From positions 1 to 14,542 of the forward strand of contig CAUCTV010000032.1 of the NCBI GenBank assembly GCA_958445895.1: DNA of 14,542 nt, written 5' to 3'. A model generated the notes under the pieces. The model saw only the letters and a list, made by a program, of their open reading frames with translations. It made no database searches and was not told the DNA's origin. A program made the position numbers and the translations under genes. Source of the DNA: an uncultured Collinsella sp. Lineage in GTDB: Bacteria; Actinomycetota; Coriobacteriia; Coriobacteriales; Coriobacteriaceae. Position 1 is the first letter of the stretch; every line of letters starts with the position of its first letter. Shown in pieces: positions 7,258-14,542 of this stretch.

Positions 7258-7319
7258 GATCCCTTTTCCTCCGTCCCCTTCGGATTACGTGATCCCTTGG
7301 GGACGGAGGAAAAGAGATC
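7258..7319 (-). repeat. Long hairpin B in the MFS-hisS gap
   Basis: Arms of 21 nt (7258-7278 with 7299-7319) around a 20-nt loop, with one irregular pair (7262 with 7315) that is G-U only on the minus strand. The loop contains a near-palindrome, ggattacgtgatcc (7282-7295), which could form a second small hairpin or a protein site. Confidence 0.78.
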
Positions 7320-7329
7320 ATTTCGTAGA

Positions 7330-7395
7330 CCCGTGGCTGCCCTGGAAACCGAATGACAGTACGAGCATCCATTCGGCTTCCAGGGCAGCCACGGG
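7330..7395 (-). repeat. Long hairpin C in the MFS-hisS gap
   Basis: Arms of 26 nt (7330-7355 with 7370-7395) around a 14-nt loop. The one irregular pair (7348 with 7377) is G-U only on the minus strand. It starts 33 nt after the MFS stop codon, is the first structure the MFS transcript meets, and has no T-run after it. Confidence 0.8.
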
Positions 7396-7428
7396 CAGAA
7401 CAGGCAAACAGGAATAGGCGGCGACCCG

Positions 7429-8733
7429 CTACTCCCCCGCCACGCTTGCGCGCAGCTTGGCGGCGATGGGCTCGGATGCCAGCAGGAACACGAGCATGAC
7501 CACGGAGCACGCCAGGCACACAATCCAGGTGCTCGCAAAGGAGCCCGTGGCATCGAACAGCACGCCCGAGACAATGGCGCCCACGGTGCCGCCGACCATC
7601 TCGAGCGAGGTAATGGTGCCCGTGACCTTACCCAGGTCGGCCATGCCAAACTGCTTGGACGCGGCGATGGTAGGCGTGATGGTGCCCATGCACGTTCCAA
7701 CACCAAAGCTCACAGCGGCGACAATAGGACCGAGGTCCGTCGTCGGGAAACACAGCGCCACGCAGGCGATAATGCACGCAACGGAGCCAAGGATATTGCC
7801 AAAGCGCAGGCCAAAGCGGTCATAGATCGCACCGAGCGAAATCTTGGCAATAACGACGGTGACCATGTAGGCCGAAAGTACGGTACCCGCCCACATGGGA
7901 TCGTGGCCGCCCGTGACGATCTTGGTGCCGTTGACGGTGACGCTCGTCATATTCGTAACCTGGTTGGGCAGGATGGCGCCATTGACAAGGCCCATAAAGA
8001 GGAATGCCGCGACGAGCAGCCAGAATGCCGGGCTCTTCTTAATGCGCGACCAACCGACGCTGACCTCTGGGGCCGTATGCTCGTCCTTATCGCCCGCGGT
8101 GGAAACAGACGGATCGCCCGGGTTCTCGCCGAGCGGCTTCAGGCCAATCTCGGAAGGTTTGGTGCGGAAGGAATACGCCGTGATGGGCAGCGCCGCCACA
8201 ATGCAGACGGCGGCAAGCACCAAGAAGGCGGAACGCCAACCCACGCTCACGATCAGCGAGCTTACGATCGGCGAGAGAATGGCACCGCCAAAGCCCGAGC
8301 CCGAAAGCGCAATGGAGATAGCAAGACCGCGCTTGGCCGTAAACCAGTTGGCAGTGACGAGGCTAATGAGCAGACGGGTCGAGGCCACGGCGAAGCAGCC
8401 CGAGACGGCAAAGAGCACGTAGACCTGCCAAAGCTCGCCCACAAAGCTCATGCCGACAAGCACGGCAGAGGTGGCGATAACGGTGAGGGAGCCCAAAACG
8501 CGGCCGCTCACCTTATCGGCGACATGGCCGATCACAAGCGAACCCACAACGCTCACCACGGTGGAGATGGCATTGGAGATGTTGTACTGCGCAAGGGAAA
8601 TGCCCAGGTCGCTGACGATCAGCGGCTGGAACAGGCTCATGCAGTTGACGAAAATCGTGTAGCACGTGGCCATGATCACGAAGCCAGAGGCCACCACGAG
8701 CCAGCCGGGGAAGAACTTACGTTGCTGGGACAT
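7429..8733 (-). CDS. MFS transporter, OFA (oxalate/formate antiporter)-like
   Basis: A 434-residue, 12-helix major facilitator carrier of the inner membrane. Motif A is present in both halves: GHVADKVSGR (69-78) after helix 2 and GAIYDRFGLR (301-310) after helix 8. ANWFTAKRGLAISIALSGSG (128-147) in the helix 4-5 region resembles OFA and monocarboxylate-type MFS proteins. A polar, acidic loop (about 190-232) separates the two six-helix halves. The gene begins 3 nt after the M20 hydrolase stop, and its AAGGAG overlaps the last codons of that gene, so the two are co-transcribed and probably translationally coupled. This suggests it imports the hydrolase substrate or exports a product. The substrate cannot be read from sequence; an organic acid or N-acyl amino acid is plausible. 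Confidence 0.88.
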   Translation of the reverse strand: MSQQRKFFPGWLVVASGFVIMATCYTIFVNCMSLFQPLIVSDLGISLAQYNISNAISTVVSVVGSLVIGHVADKVSGRVLGSLTVIATSAVLVGMSFVGELWQVYVLFAVSGCFAVASTRLLISLVTANWFTAKRGLAISIALSGSGFGGAILSPIVSSLIVSVGWRSAFLVLAAVCIVAALPITAYSFRTKPSEIGLKPLGENPGDPSVSTAGDKDEHTAPEVSVGWSRIKKSPAFWLLVAAFLFMGLVNGAILPNQVTNMTSVTVNGTKIVTGGHDPMWAGTVLSAYMVTVVIAKISLGAIYDRFGLRFGNILGSVACIIACVALCFPTTDLGPIVAAVSFGVGTCMGTITPTIAASKQFGMADLGKVTGTITSLEMVGGTVGAIVSGVLFDATGSFASTWIVCLACSVVMLVFLLASEPIAAKLRASVAGE

Positions 8734-8736
8734 GGA

Positions 8737-10038
8737 TTACTCCTTGTGGTCCGCAATGTATCCGAGAGCGACGGCGGCATAAGCCGCGGCGCCGAGGGGA
8801 AGCTCGGCATCGTTAAAGCGCGCCTTGGGATGGTGCTGGGCAAAATGCTCATCCGTATCGGTTACAGCGGCGCCCACGGTAAAGTACGCGCTCGGGATCT
8901 CGCTCGAGATAAGCGCAAAGTCCTCGCTCGCCATGGCGTGGAATAACGGCAGGAAAGCTGCCTTGGGCAATGTCGCACCCACATAGCCCAGCGATGCCTG
9001 GGTCATATCGTCATCGAGTACGAGCGGCGGAACATCCGAGAGTGTCTCGATGGTCGCCGGTGTGCGATACGTTGCCGCGACGCCATTGACGACCTCGGCG
9101 ATGCGGGTCTTAAGATGCGCCATGAGCTCGACATCGAAGCCGCGCAACGTTCCCTCGAGCACGCAGGTGTCGGGGATGACGTTGGCCGCCAAACCGCCAG
9201 CGAACTTACCCACGGTAAGCGCGACCTCCTTGGCCGCCGGCACCTCGCGAGAGATAAGCTCCTGAAGCGCCAGGTGCACATGCACGCCGGCCGTGATGGG
9301 GTCGATGCAAATCTCAGGGCTGGAACCGTGGCCACCCTTGCCCTGCAGCGTGATGCGGAAACCGTACACGCCCGAGAGCGCCGGACTCCCATAGAGCACT
9401 AGGCCGAGCGGCGACTGGCTGTTGACGTGCATGGCAAAAGCCGCCTGAGGACGCGGGTTCTGCAGCAGACCGTCGGCGATGGCGGCGCGGGCGCCCTCAA
9501 AGGTTTCCTCGCCCGGCTGGAACAGCAGCTTAACCGTGGCATTGGCATCGACAAGCTCGGTCTCGCGAGACTTGAGCAGGCGGGCGGCACCAAGCAGGGC
9601 CGTCGCATGCATATCGTGGCCGCAAGCATGCATGCAGCCGTTGACAGAGGCAAAAGGCTCGCCCGACTCTTCCGCGACGGGAAGGGCATCCATGTCACCG
9701 CGCAGCATGATGACCGTGCCGGCCTGATCGTCCGTGCACGTACCGTTGCCCTGGGCCGCCACGGCCGCACCGGCACCGATGAGGCCCACAACACAGGAGC
9801 CGTCGACGAGCGTGGCGAACGGGATGCCCATCTCGGTCAGACGTGCCTGGATATACGCAGAGGTTTGCGGAAGGCAATTACCCAACTCGGGCGTCTGATG
9901 CAGATCGTGGCGCCACGCAGCAAGCTTGTCTGCAAAAGCTTGAGCCTCGGCAACAAGACCGTCACCGATAGCGGCTTGCGCTGCCGGGGTGGCCTTGGGC
10001 GCTGGTTGCGGTTGAAAATCGGACTGAGCTGGTGCCAT
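8737..10038 (-). CDS. M20-family metallo-amidohydrolase (N-acyl-amino-acid or hippurate hydrolase-like)
   Basis: A 433-residue M20D-type amidohydrolase, probably cytosolic with a two-metal site. Visible motifs: WRHDLHQTPELG (42-53), RGDMDALP with D115, CMHACGHDMHA with metal ligands C139 and H141, QPGEETFEGA with E177/E178, FAMHV with H204, and a C-terminal MASEDFA followed by HHPKARFND (H402/H403). The dimerisation (lid) domain spans about 215-330 and contains GKGGHGSSPE. The family removes acyl groups from amino acids or cleaves amide-linked conjugates such as hippurate or indole-acetyl amino acids, and substrate is rarely predictable. The first 30 residues are Ala/Pro/Gln-rich and not a signal peptide. 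GGAGG lies six bases before the ATG. It is the first gene of the operon with the MFS carrier. Confidence 0.9.
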   Translation of the reverse strand: MAPAQSDFQPQPAPKATPAAQAAIGDGLVAEAQAFADKLAAWRHDLHQTPELGNCLPQTSAYIQARLTEMGIPFATLVDGSCVVGLIGAGAAVAAQGNGTCTDDQAGTVIMLRGDMDALPVAEESGEPFASVNGCMHACGHDMHATALLGAARLLKSRETELVDANATVKLLFQPGEETFEGARAAIADGLLQNPRPQAAFAMHVNSQSPLGLVLYGSPALSGVYGFRITLQGKGGHGSSPEICIDPITAGVHVHLALQELISREVPAAKEVALTVGKFAGGLAANVIPDTCVLEGTLRGFDVELMAHLKTRIAEVVNGVAATYRTPATIETLSDVPPLVLDDDMTQASLGYVGATLPKAAFLPLFHAMASEDFALISSEIPSAYFTVGAAVTDTDEHFAQHHPKARFNDAELPLGAAAYAAVALGYIADHKE

Positions 10039-10116
10039 AGATGCCCTCCAGTATTATTTGTGCAGCAAACACTTTGATGGTCTAAAGTGCAAGGTATAAC
10101 TGTAAGGGCGTTACAT

Positions 10117-10143
10117 AAAAAACGCCGCCCCAGGAGGGCGGCG
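10117..10143 (-). terminator. Intrinsic terminator of the EamA exporter gene
   Basis: A perfect 8-bp GC stem (10123-10130 with 10136-10143), a 5-nt loop, and six T on the minus strand (plus A at 10117-10122). It sits 11 nt after the EamA stop codon and separates that gene from the M20-MFS operon. The remaining 78 nt before the M20 start must hold that operon's promoter, but I see no convincing box. Confidence 0.92.
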
Positions 10144-10154
10144 CAACAAGTTGT

Positions 10155-11138
10155 TTACAATTGCGGGCGCGGCTTTTTGCGCAAAAAATCAAAGTGAGTC
10201 TCGCTCAAGATAATCGACAGGAAGATAAGCACGAAGCCGGCGAGCAGGCGCGAGGTGAGCGCCTCCCCCATCAGCAGCACCGAAAACAACACGCCCGAAG
10301 GCGACTCCATCGAAAGAAGCAGTGAGCCCGTCGAGGCGGGGACATGCGCCAAACCGACGTTTTGGACGAGCAGCGCCACGCATGTGCAGCCCACCGAGAG
10401 GAAAACAGCCACACCGATAAACTCCGGCGTCCATGCAGAGAGGGGCGCCTGAGTCTCGAATAGCAGCGACGTGATTAAACTCAAAACGCCATTGCCCACA
10501 AACATCCAAAACGTGATGACGTTGATGTCCATCTTGCGACCGTACTTGGCAGTCACCGCCATCTGGATGGCGAAGAAGATCGCGCCGCCCAAGGTAATAA
10601 CATCGCCGGCATTGAACTCGACGCTATCGAGCGCTACCAGGCCAATACCCGCCAGGCACAACAACGCTGCACCCAGGTTATACCGGGTAAGCTTTTCACC
10701 GCTCAGGACATAGCTTGCAAACGGCACAAGGATGCAATACGTGCCGGTCAAAAAAGCGCTCTTGCCCGCCGTGGTCTGTGCCAGGCCGATCGTCTGCAAA
10801 CCGTAGGCACCCCACATGAGCGCACCCATGCCAAGCCCGACGATCAGGTTGCGGGCATTGAAATGAGCGATGATGCGCTTATGGAAAATTGCAAACATAA
10901 CCAGTGATGCCGGGAGAAAGCGAACATAGACCAGCTCGAACACCGGAATGGTGTCGAGTGCGTCCTTCATAGTGGTAAAGGAGTAGCCCCAGATAATCGC
11001 CACCGAAAGCAGTAGAACTTTCCAGAACAACGGCGAGCGTGCGCCGGCACCCCGGGGAATACCACCCGCGCCCAAATCCTCACGGGCTACAGGGCTATCG
11101 GGCATGTTTTCGATTTCGTTGGCAGCGTATTGGGCCAT
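10155..11138 (-). CDS. EamA/DMT-superfamily permease (probable exporter)
   Basis: A 327-residue membrane protein with ten hydrophobic helices in two EamA repeats, roughly residues 40-165 and 175-310, after a polar cytosolic tail of about 35 residues. IIWGYSFTTMKDAL in helix 1 and PASTGSLLLSMESPSGVLFS near the end are typical of drug/metabolite exporters. Family members export amino acids, nucleobases or other small metabolites; the substrate here is unknown. The frame opens at a GTG five codons earlier, but CGAGGA lies 6 nt before the ATG at 11136-11138, so that ATG is preferred. It is a single-gene unit between two terminators. A weak promoter (TTGACC with CATACG) may lie just behind the upstream terminator. 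Confidence 0.9.
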   Translation of the reverse strand: MAQYAANEIENMPDSPVAREDLGAGGIPRGAGARSPLFWKVLLLSVAIIWGYSFTTMKDALDTIPVFELVYVRFLPASLVMFAIFHKRIIAHFNARNLIVGLGMGALMWGAYGLQTIGLAQTTAGKSAFLTGTYCILVPFASYVLSGEKLTRYNLGAALLCLAGIGLVALDSVEFNAGDVITLGGAIFFAIQMAVTAKYGRKMDINVITFWMFVGNGVLSLITSLLFETQAPLSAWTPEFIGVAVFLSVGCTCVALLVQNVGLAHVPASTGSLLLSMESPSGVLFSVLLMGEALTSRLLAGFVLIFLSIILSETHFDFLRKKPRPQL

Positions 11139-11178
11139 GGAACATCCTCGCACTCAATCTGGGCGTGGTGTCCGCACG

Positions 11179-11207
11179 CGTATGGCTGCGTGCCGCCTCA
11201 TGGTCAA
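11179..11207 (-). promoter_or_regulatory. Possible promoter of the EamA gene
   Basis: On the minus strand TTGACC (11202-11207) and CATACG (11179-11184) are 17 nt apart. The -35 is five of six to consensus, the -10 only three of six. It overlaps the T-tail of the upstream terminator and would give a leader of about 30 nt. This is an inference from weak boxes. Confidence 0.3.
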
Positions 11208-11244
11208 ATAAAAACGGGACGCGCCGGACCCCCGGCACGCCCCG
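11206..11244 (-). terminator. Intrinsic terminator after the YhgE/Pip operon
   Basis: A 13-bp stem (11215-11227 with 11232-11244), 4-nt loop, then TTTTTATTT on the minus strand. Two pairs are G-U on the minus strand and A-C on the plus strand. It lies 228 nt after the YhgE/Pip stop and 67 nt before the EamA ATG, so it ends the upstream transcript. If EamA has no promoter of its own it could act as an attenuator. Confidence 0.82.
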
Positions 11245-11332
11245 CTACTGTAGCAACAACCAAGCAACCCACGCAATTCACTACGCTAAAGCGTCGGTAC
11301 AGAAAACCTCGATGTTCCGGCAACGTCAGCGA

Positions 11333-11431
11333 AAACGCCCCTAAGCGAGCAAGGTGACGTGAAATGAAAGGGCGCTGACCTTCTGGTCGCGCCCTTGAAA
11401 TTGAACGTCAGATTGCCGCTTAGGGACGTTT
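11333..11431 (-). repeat. About 99-nt imperfect hairpin downstream of the YhgE/Pip genes
   Basis: The outer arm 11333-11347 pairs with 11417-11431 (one G-U on the minus strand). After a bulged base at 11348 two short stems follow (11349-11352 with 11413-11416; 11355-11360 with 11405-11410). The central stem 11368-11375 with 11389-11396 is capped by GACC-TTCT-GGTC (11377-11388). About 37 base pairs form in total. No gene overlaps it. It may be a first terminator or 3' stabiliser for the YhgE/Pip transcript, or a structured leader for EamA. Confidence 0.7.
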
Positions 11432-11444
11432 GCAGCGTCGAGCC

Positions 11445-11472
11445 GTTACGCGGTTTGGTAAAACCGCGTAAC
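11445..11472 (-). repeat. Hairpin overlapping the YhgE/Pip stop codon
   Basis: A perfect 12-bp stem (11445-11456 with 11461-11472) with a 4-nt loop (UACC on the minus strand). Its first base is the G of the TAG stop. No T-run follows, so it is not a terminator by itself. Confidence 0.7.
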
Positions 11473-13661
11473 TAAATAAGCTTTGTTGACTCCAGCTTTT
11501 CGATAATCCAGTCGTTGGCTTTGATGACCGGGCGGCGGAAGACGACGCCCAGTGCCAGCGACGGAATCAGATAGCTCGCCAGAATGCCAAGTTCAACCCA
11601 GTACTCCATATGGTAGGCGCCAGCCATGGCGGCATGCATGGCGTTGATGCCGTGGGTGAACGGCAGGAACGGATAGATCGCCTGGAACACAGGACCGGTC
11701 ATCTCGATGGGGAACGTACCGCCCGAACCGCCGACCTGCATAACCAACAGCACGACGGCGAGCGCCTTACCGATATCACCAAACGACACGGTGAGCGTGT
11801 AGACGATATTGGAGAACACGAGACTCGCGACCCAGCCGGCAAGTACAAACTGCAGCGGGTTGTCGCATTGGATGCCAAAGAACAGGATGTCGCCCGCGCA
11901 CACGAGTGTCGCCTGCAGCAGGGCCAGACCTCCAAAGAACAGGTAGCGGCCCAGGTAGATCTCGTGCAGGCGCACGGGGATCAGCTCGTTGATGAGTTCG
12001 TCGTCAACCGAGACCTTCATCATGGCTGCCAGCACGATCGAGCCCACCCACAGCGACAGGATCGTATAGAACGGCGCCATGGCCGAACCGTAATTGCGGA
12101 TTGGATAGACCGGCTTACGATCGAGCGCGACGGGACCGGAAAGCGACACGGCCAAACCCTCGGGGTCGTTGCCGATCATCGTCTTGATCGTCGCCAGGTC
12201 ACCCGACATCAGGGCGCCGTCGAGCTCGTCCTTGAACGCGCTGATCTTGTCCGACGCCTCGCCCAGCTGATCGGAAGCCTTGTTGACCAGCTTTGCGGCC
12301 TTGGAGAGACCCTTTGCCAGCGAACCGGATGCGTCGGTCAGGCCGGCAACAGCGCTATCCAGGTCGCCCGAGACGCCGTCGAGCGAATCCAGAACGCCCG
12401 AAATAGTTTTCTTGAGCTCCTTGGCCTTGACCGAGAACGTGGAATCGTAGTCGGACTTAGCGCCCGAGATGCCCGCCTTGGCATCGGCGATGGCCTGGTC
12501 GACCTCGGCACGCGTGCTGTTGACCTCTGCCATGCTGTCGGAAAGGGACTTTGCGGTTGCCCTCAGGTCGTTGGCATTGTTACGATACTCCGTCGCGATC
12601 CTGCCCAGCGATGTAGCCACAGACTTGAGGCTGTCCTGGAGCTTTTCGTCACTCACCTGATCGGCAAAGCTGCGGAGCTGGTCGGCCGTGTCGTCGATTT
12701 CCTTGGCGCGCGATTCGAGTGCCGACGCGGCTTCGTTGAGCTGGGTCACCGTAACGTTGACATGCTTGTTTGCGGCGTCGAAAGCCTTCGCGAGCTCGGC
12801 GGACACGTTGTCAAACGAGCCCGCACTTCCGTCAATCGCGGCGTTGATGGCGTCGTTGGCGGCCTTGAGTGCTTCCTTGGAATCACTAATGCCGCTCTCG
12901 GCGTGCTCCATCAACTGCTTGGTAGATTCATCGACCTTACCCGTCTGCTGGAGCATACCGCTCGCCGACGTCAACGAATCGGAGGTCGAGCTCAAAATGC
13001 CCGCCAGCGAAGTCGCGTTGGCTTGAACGTCCTGCAGGTCCTCGACCGAATCGCCCAGTGTCGAGGACAGGTTGGCGATAAAGCTGCTGACCTGATCGGT
13101 GCTCATGTAATCGAGCAGGCTGGACACGGTCTTAAGGCCGATGGTCGTGATGGTCTTGGTAAAGGTCTCATTCACCTGGCTCTGGACGGCGCTCGAACCC
13201 TTTTCGGTCACGATCTGGGCGATGGCGTTAGCCTTCTGGTTTTCGTAGAACTCGATGTCGGCGTGCTTCACGTTGGTCGAGAAAAGCGTCATCATGTCGG
13301 CGCTAAACGTCTTGGGGATAACGACGGCGGCATAGTATGTGCCCGACTTAACGCCCTCAATCGCCTTATCGCGGTCGTTGAGGACAACCCAGTCAAAGTT
13401 CTCGTTACCGCGCAGGGTCGCCGTCACGTTTTCGCCCACGTTGATCTCGACGGGAATCAGGTCGCTCTCGTAGCCCTCATCGGTGTTGACCACTGCAATC
13501 TTAAGGTTGCCGGTATTGCCGTACGGATCCCAGCTGCCGGCGATGTTAAACCACGCGTACAGGCACGGCACGATAATGAGGCCCATCACGACGACCATGC
13601 CGATCACGGAGCGAGACACGTTTTGGACATCACGCTTAAACAGGTGCAGGATGTTCTTCAT
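11472..13661 (-). CDS. YhgE/Pip-family ABC-2-like membrane protein
   Basis: A 729-residue protein of the YhgE/Pip (phage infection protein) family, COG1511-like. One N-terminal membrane helix (about 17-38) is followed by the family signature GNTGNLKIAVVNTDEG (48-63) and an extracytoplasmic domain. A long Ser/Ala/Asp/Lys-rich coiled-coil region (about 160-490) comes next. The C-terminal part has about six membrane helices of the ABC-2 permease type (about 517-729), including QVGGSGGTFPIE and PFLPFTHGINAM. Pip of Lactococcus is a receptor for c2-type phages and YhgE is a cell-envelope protein; the true role is unsettled. The ATG directly follows the stop of the upstream paralogue, with AAGGAGGTGA seven bases before it inside that gene's last codons. 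The pair is therefore one operon with coupled translation. Confidence 0.92.
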   Translation of the reverse strand: MKNILHLFKRDVQNVSRSVIGMVVVMGLIIVPCLYAWFNIAGSWDPYGNTGNLKIAVVNTDEGYESDLIPVEINVGENVTATLRGNENFDWVVLNDRDKAIEGVKSGTYYAAVVIPKTFSADMMTLFSTNVKHADIEFYENQKANAIAQIVTEKGSSAVQSQVNETFTKTITTIGLKTVSSLLDYMSTDQVSSFIANLSSTLGDSVEDLQDVQANATSLAGILSSTSDSLTSASGMLQQTGKVDESTKQLMEHAESGISDSKEALKAANDAINAAIDGSAGSFDNVSAELAKAFDAANKHVNVTVTQLNEAASALESRAKEIDDTADQLRSFADQVSDEKLQDSLKSVATSLGRIATEYRNNANDLRATAKSLSDSMAEVNSTRAEVDQAIADAKAGISGAKSDYDSTFSVKAKELKKTISGVLDSLDGVSGDLDSAVAGLTDASGSLAKGLSKAAKLVNKASDQLGEASDKISAFKDELDGALMSGDLATIKTMIGNDPEGLAVSLSGPVALDRKPVYPIRNYGSAMAPFYTILSLWVGSIVLAAMMKVSVDDELINELIPVRLHEIYLGRYLFFGGLALLQATLVCAGDILFFGIQCDNPLQFVLAGWVASLVFSNIVYTLTVSFGDIGKALAVVLLVMQVGGSGGTFPIEMTGPVFQAIYPFLPFTHGINAMHAAMAGAYHMEYWVELGILASYLIPSLALGVVFRRPVIKANDWIIEKLESTKLI

Positions 13662-14542
13662 TTATGCCTCACCTCCTTTAGAGTGCTTGCCAAGCAGGGT
13701 GGTATCTCCATCATTTGTAGCTGTGCTGTCGCTGCCCTGAGCCTTACGATGCGCACCGATATGCGACAGACGGCTCGTAGGCTGTTCGCCTCCCTTGGCG
13801 CCACGCTCGCTGGCGTTGAGACCAAACATGCGACGGGCGGCAGGGATGGCAGCCGTGTGCTCGCGCATCTCGCGGCGAAGGTCCTCGTCCGAAAGCGCCG
13901 AGATACGCATCTGGGTATTGAGGCTCGCACGGATGTATTCGATGTTGATGAGCCAGCCGCAGATGGCGATAACCGAAATGATCCAGATAACGAGCAGGAT
14001 GATCTTGCCGTTATTGTCGATATCGAGCACCGTCGAAAGCACAAAGAGCAGAACCTGCACGCCTACCACGGCGGCAAAACCGCCCTTGATGTAGTACGGG
14101 TAGCGATGCTCAAACGCCACGGCATGATCGAGCAGCTCGCGACGGTACGAATCCGAATCGAGCATGACGCGCATGGCCGTGCGCAGCGAATAGCGCTGGC
14201 GCGGCAGGTCGTTGGACTCGCAGATCATGAGGCCCGTCGTGGAAAGCTGCTTGTCAAAGAGCAGGTTGAGGTTGAGCAGCAGCGGACGCAGCTGCAAGCC
14301 AATAAAGAGTGCGATGGCAAGGAACACGCCCAGGATGCACAGGTTGAACAGGTAGTTGAACGAATACATGCCACCGACGGTCTCGCGCAGCAGGTTGATG
14401 CCATAGGTGAAGGGCAGCAGCGGATGCAGCCATTGGAAGAAGCCGGGCATCATCTCGATGGGATACATGCCCGACGAGCCGGGGATCTGCACAATGACGA
14501 GGATGACGCCAATGGCTTTACCGATATGCTTAAACGTGGTGG
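13662..14542 (-). CDS. YhgE/Pip-family membrane protein, 5' end outside the window, with C-terminal extension
   Basis: Only the last 292 residues are visible; the frame runs open to the window edge. The first 105 or so match the C-terminal ABC-2-like part of the downstream paralogue: HIGKAIGVILVIVQIPGSSG corresponds to DIGKALAVVLLVMQVGGSGG, and PIEMMPGFFQWLHPLLPFTY to PIEMTGPVFQAIYPFLPFTH. Where the paralogue ends, this protein continues for about 187 residues. The extension has a basic segment, two further membrane helices (near plus 14025-14085 and 13945-14005), and a polar Ser/Gly/Lys/Asp-rich tail. The stop TAA touches the ATG of the next gene. Family is certain from the shared core; the function of the extension is unknown. 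Confidence 0.9.
   Translation of the reverse strand, partial: TTFKHIGKAIGVILVIVQIPGSSGMYPIEMMPGFFQWLHPLLPFTYGINLLRETVGGMYSFNYLFNLCILGVFLAIALFIGLQLRPLLLNLNLLFDKQLSTTGLMICESNDLPRQRYSLRTAMRVMLDSDSYRRELLDHAVAFEHRYPYYIKGGFAAVVGVQVLLFVLSTVLDIDNNGKIILLVIWIISVIAICGWLINIEYIRASLNTQMRISALSDEDLRREMREHTAAIPAARRMFGLNASERGAKGGEQPTSRLSHIGAHRKAQGSDSTATNDGDTTLLGKHSKGGEA

Noticed and set aside
7191..7395. CRISPR array or integron attC array
   Set aside because: The three hairpins have different sequences, no common direct repeat and no regular spacing; there are no cas genes or integrase nearby.
11206..11330. T-box riboswitch ahead of the EamA gene
   Set aside because: The terminator ends in CGTCCCGTTTTT, which recalls T-box terminators, but the conserved GGGTGGNACCGCG element is not present and no stem I specifier can be placed.

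Overview
The window reads as chromosomal DNA of a GC-rich, anaerobic, host-associated actinobacterium of the Coriobacteriia, most likely Collinsella or a close relative. That placement is inferred from protein style and gene content (lactate racemase, PEP carboxylase, tandem YhgE/Pip proteins, an M20 hydrolase with an OFA-like MFS carrier). No rRNA or other marker gene is present to prove it. All nine protein genes lie on the minus strand, so transcription runs from high to low coordinates; the long open frames on the plus strand are GC-driven shadows.

Layout in the direction of transcription. (1) 14542-11472: two adjacent YhgE/Pip-type membrane proteins, the first cut by the window edge and carrying an unusual C-terminal extension with two extra membrane helices, the second (729 aa) complete. 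Their 3' side holds a hairpin at the stop codon, a roughly 99-nt hairpin and an intrinsic terminator. (2) 11138-10155: an EamA/DMT exporter with a clear terminator 11 nt after its stop. (3) 10038-7429: a two-gene operon, an M20 amidohydrolase followed after 3 nt by an MFS carrier. (4) 7428-7126: an intergenic region with three successive long hairpins, then a consensus TATAAT box in front of hisS. (5) 7125-5812: histidyl-tRNA synthetase, with its own terminator. (6) 5553-2740: phosphoenolpyruvate carboxylase, followed by a 127-nt nested palindrome inside a degenerate tandem repeat of about 125 nt. (7) 2238-180: lactate racemase larA (TTG start) and an aquaglyceroporin-family channel, closed by a textbook terminator.

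Functionally, PEP carboxylase supplies oxaloacetate from PEP and bicarbonate. LarA interconverts D- and L-lactate with the nickel-pincer cofactor, and the channel beside it is probably the counterpart of LarD of the Lactiplantibacillus lar operon, which passes lactic acid across the membrane. The cofactor genes larB, larC and larE are not here. The M20 hydrolase and MFS carrier look like an uptake-and-cleave pair for an N-acylated or amide-linked substrate that cannot be named from sequence.

No new defence or mobile system is visible. The most unusual features are the large, nearly perfect intergenic hairpins, the NQA replacing the second NPA motif of the channel, and the C-terminal extension of the first YhgE/Pip protein. 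In six of the intergenic hairpins the few mismatches (nine in total) all become G-U pairs on the minus strand, which argues that they work as RNA on that strand.
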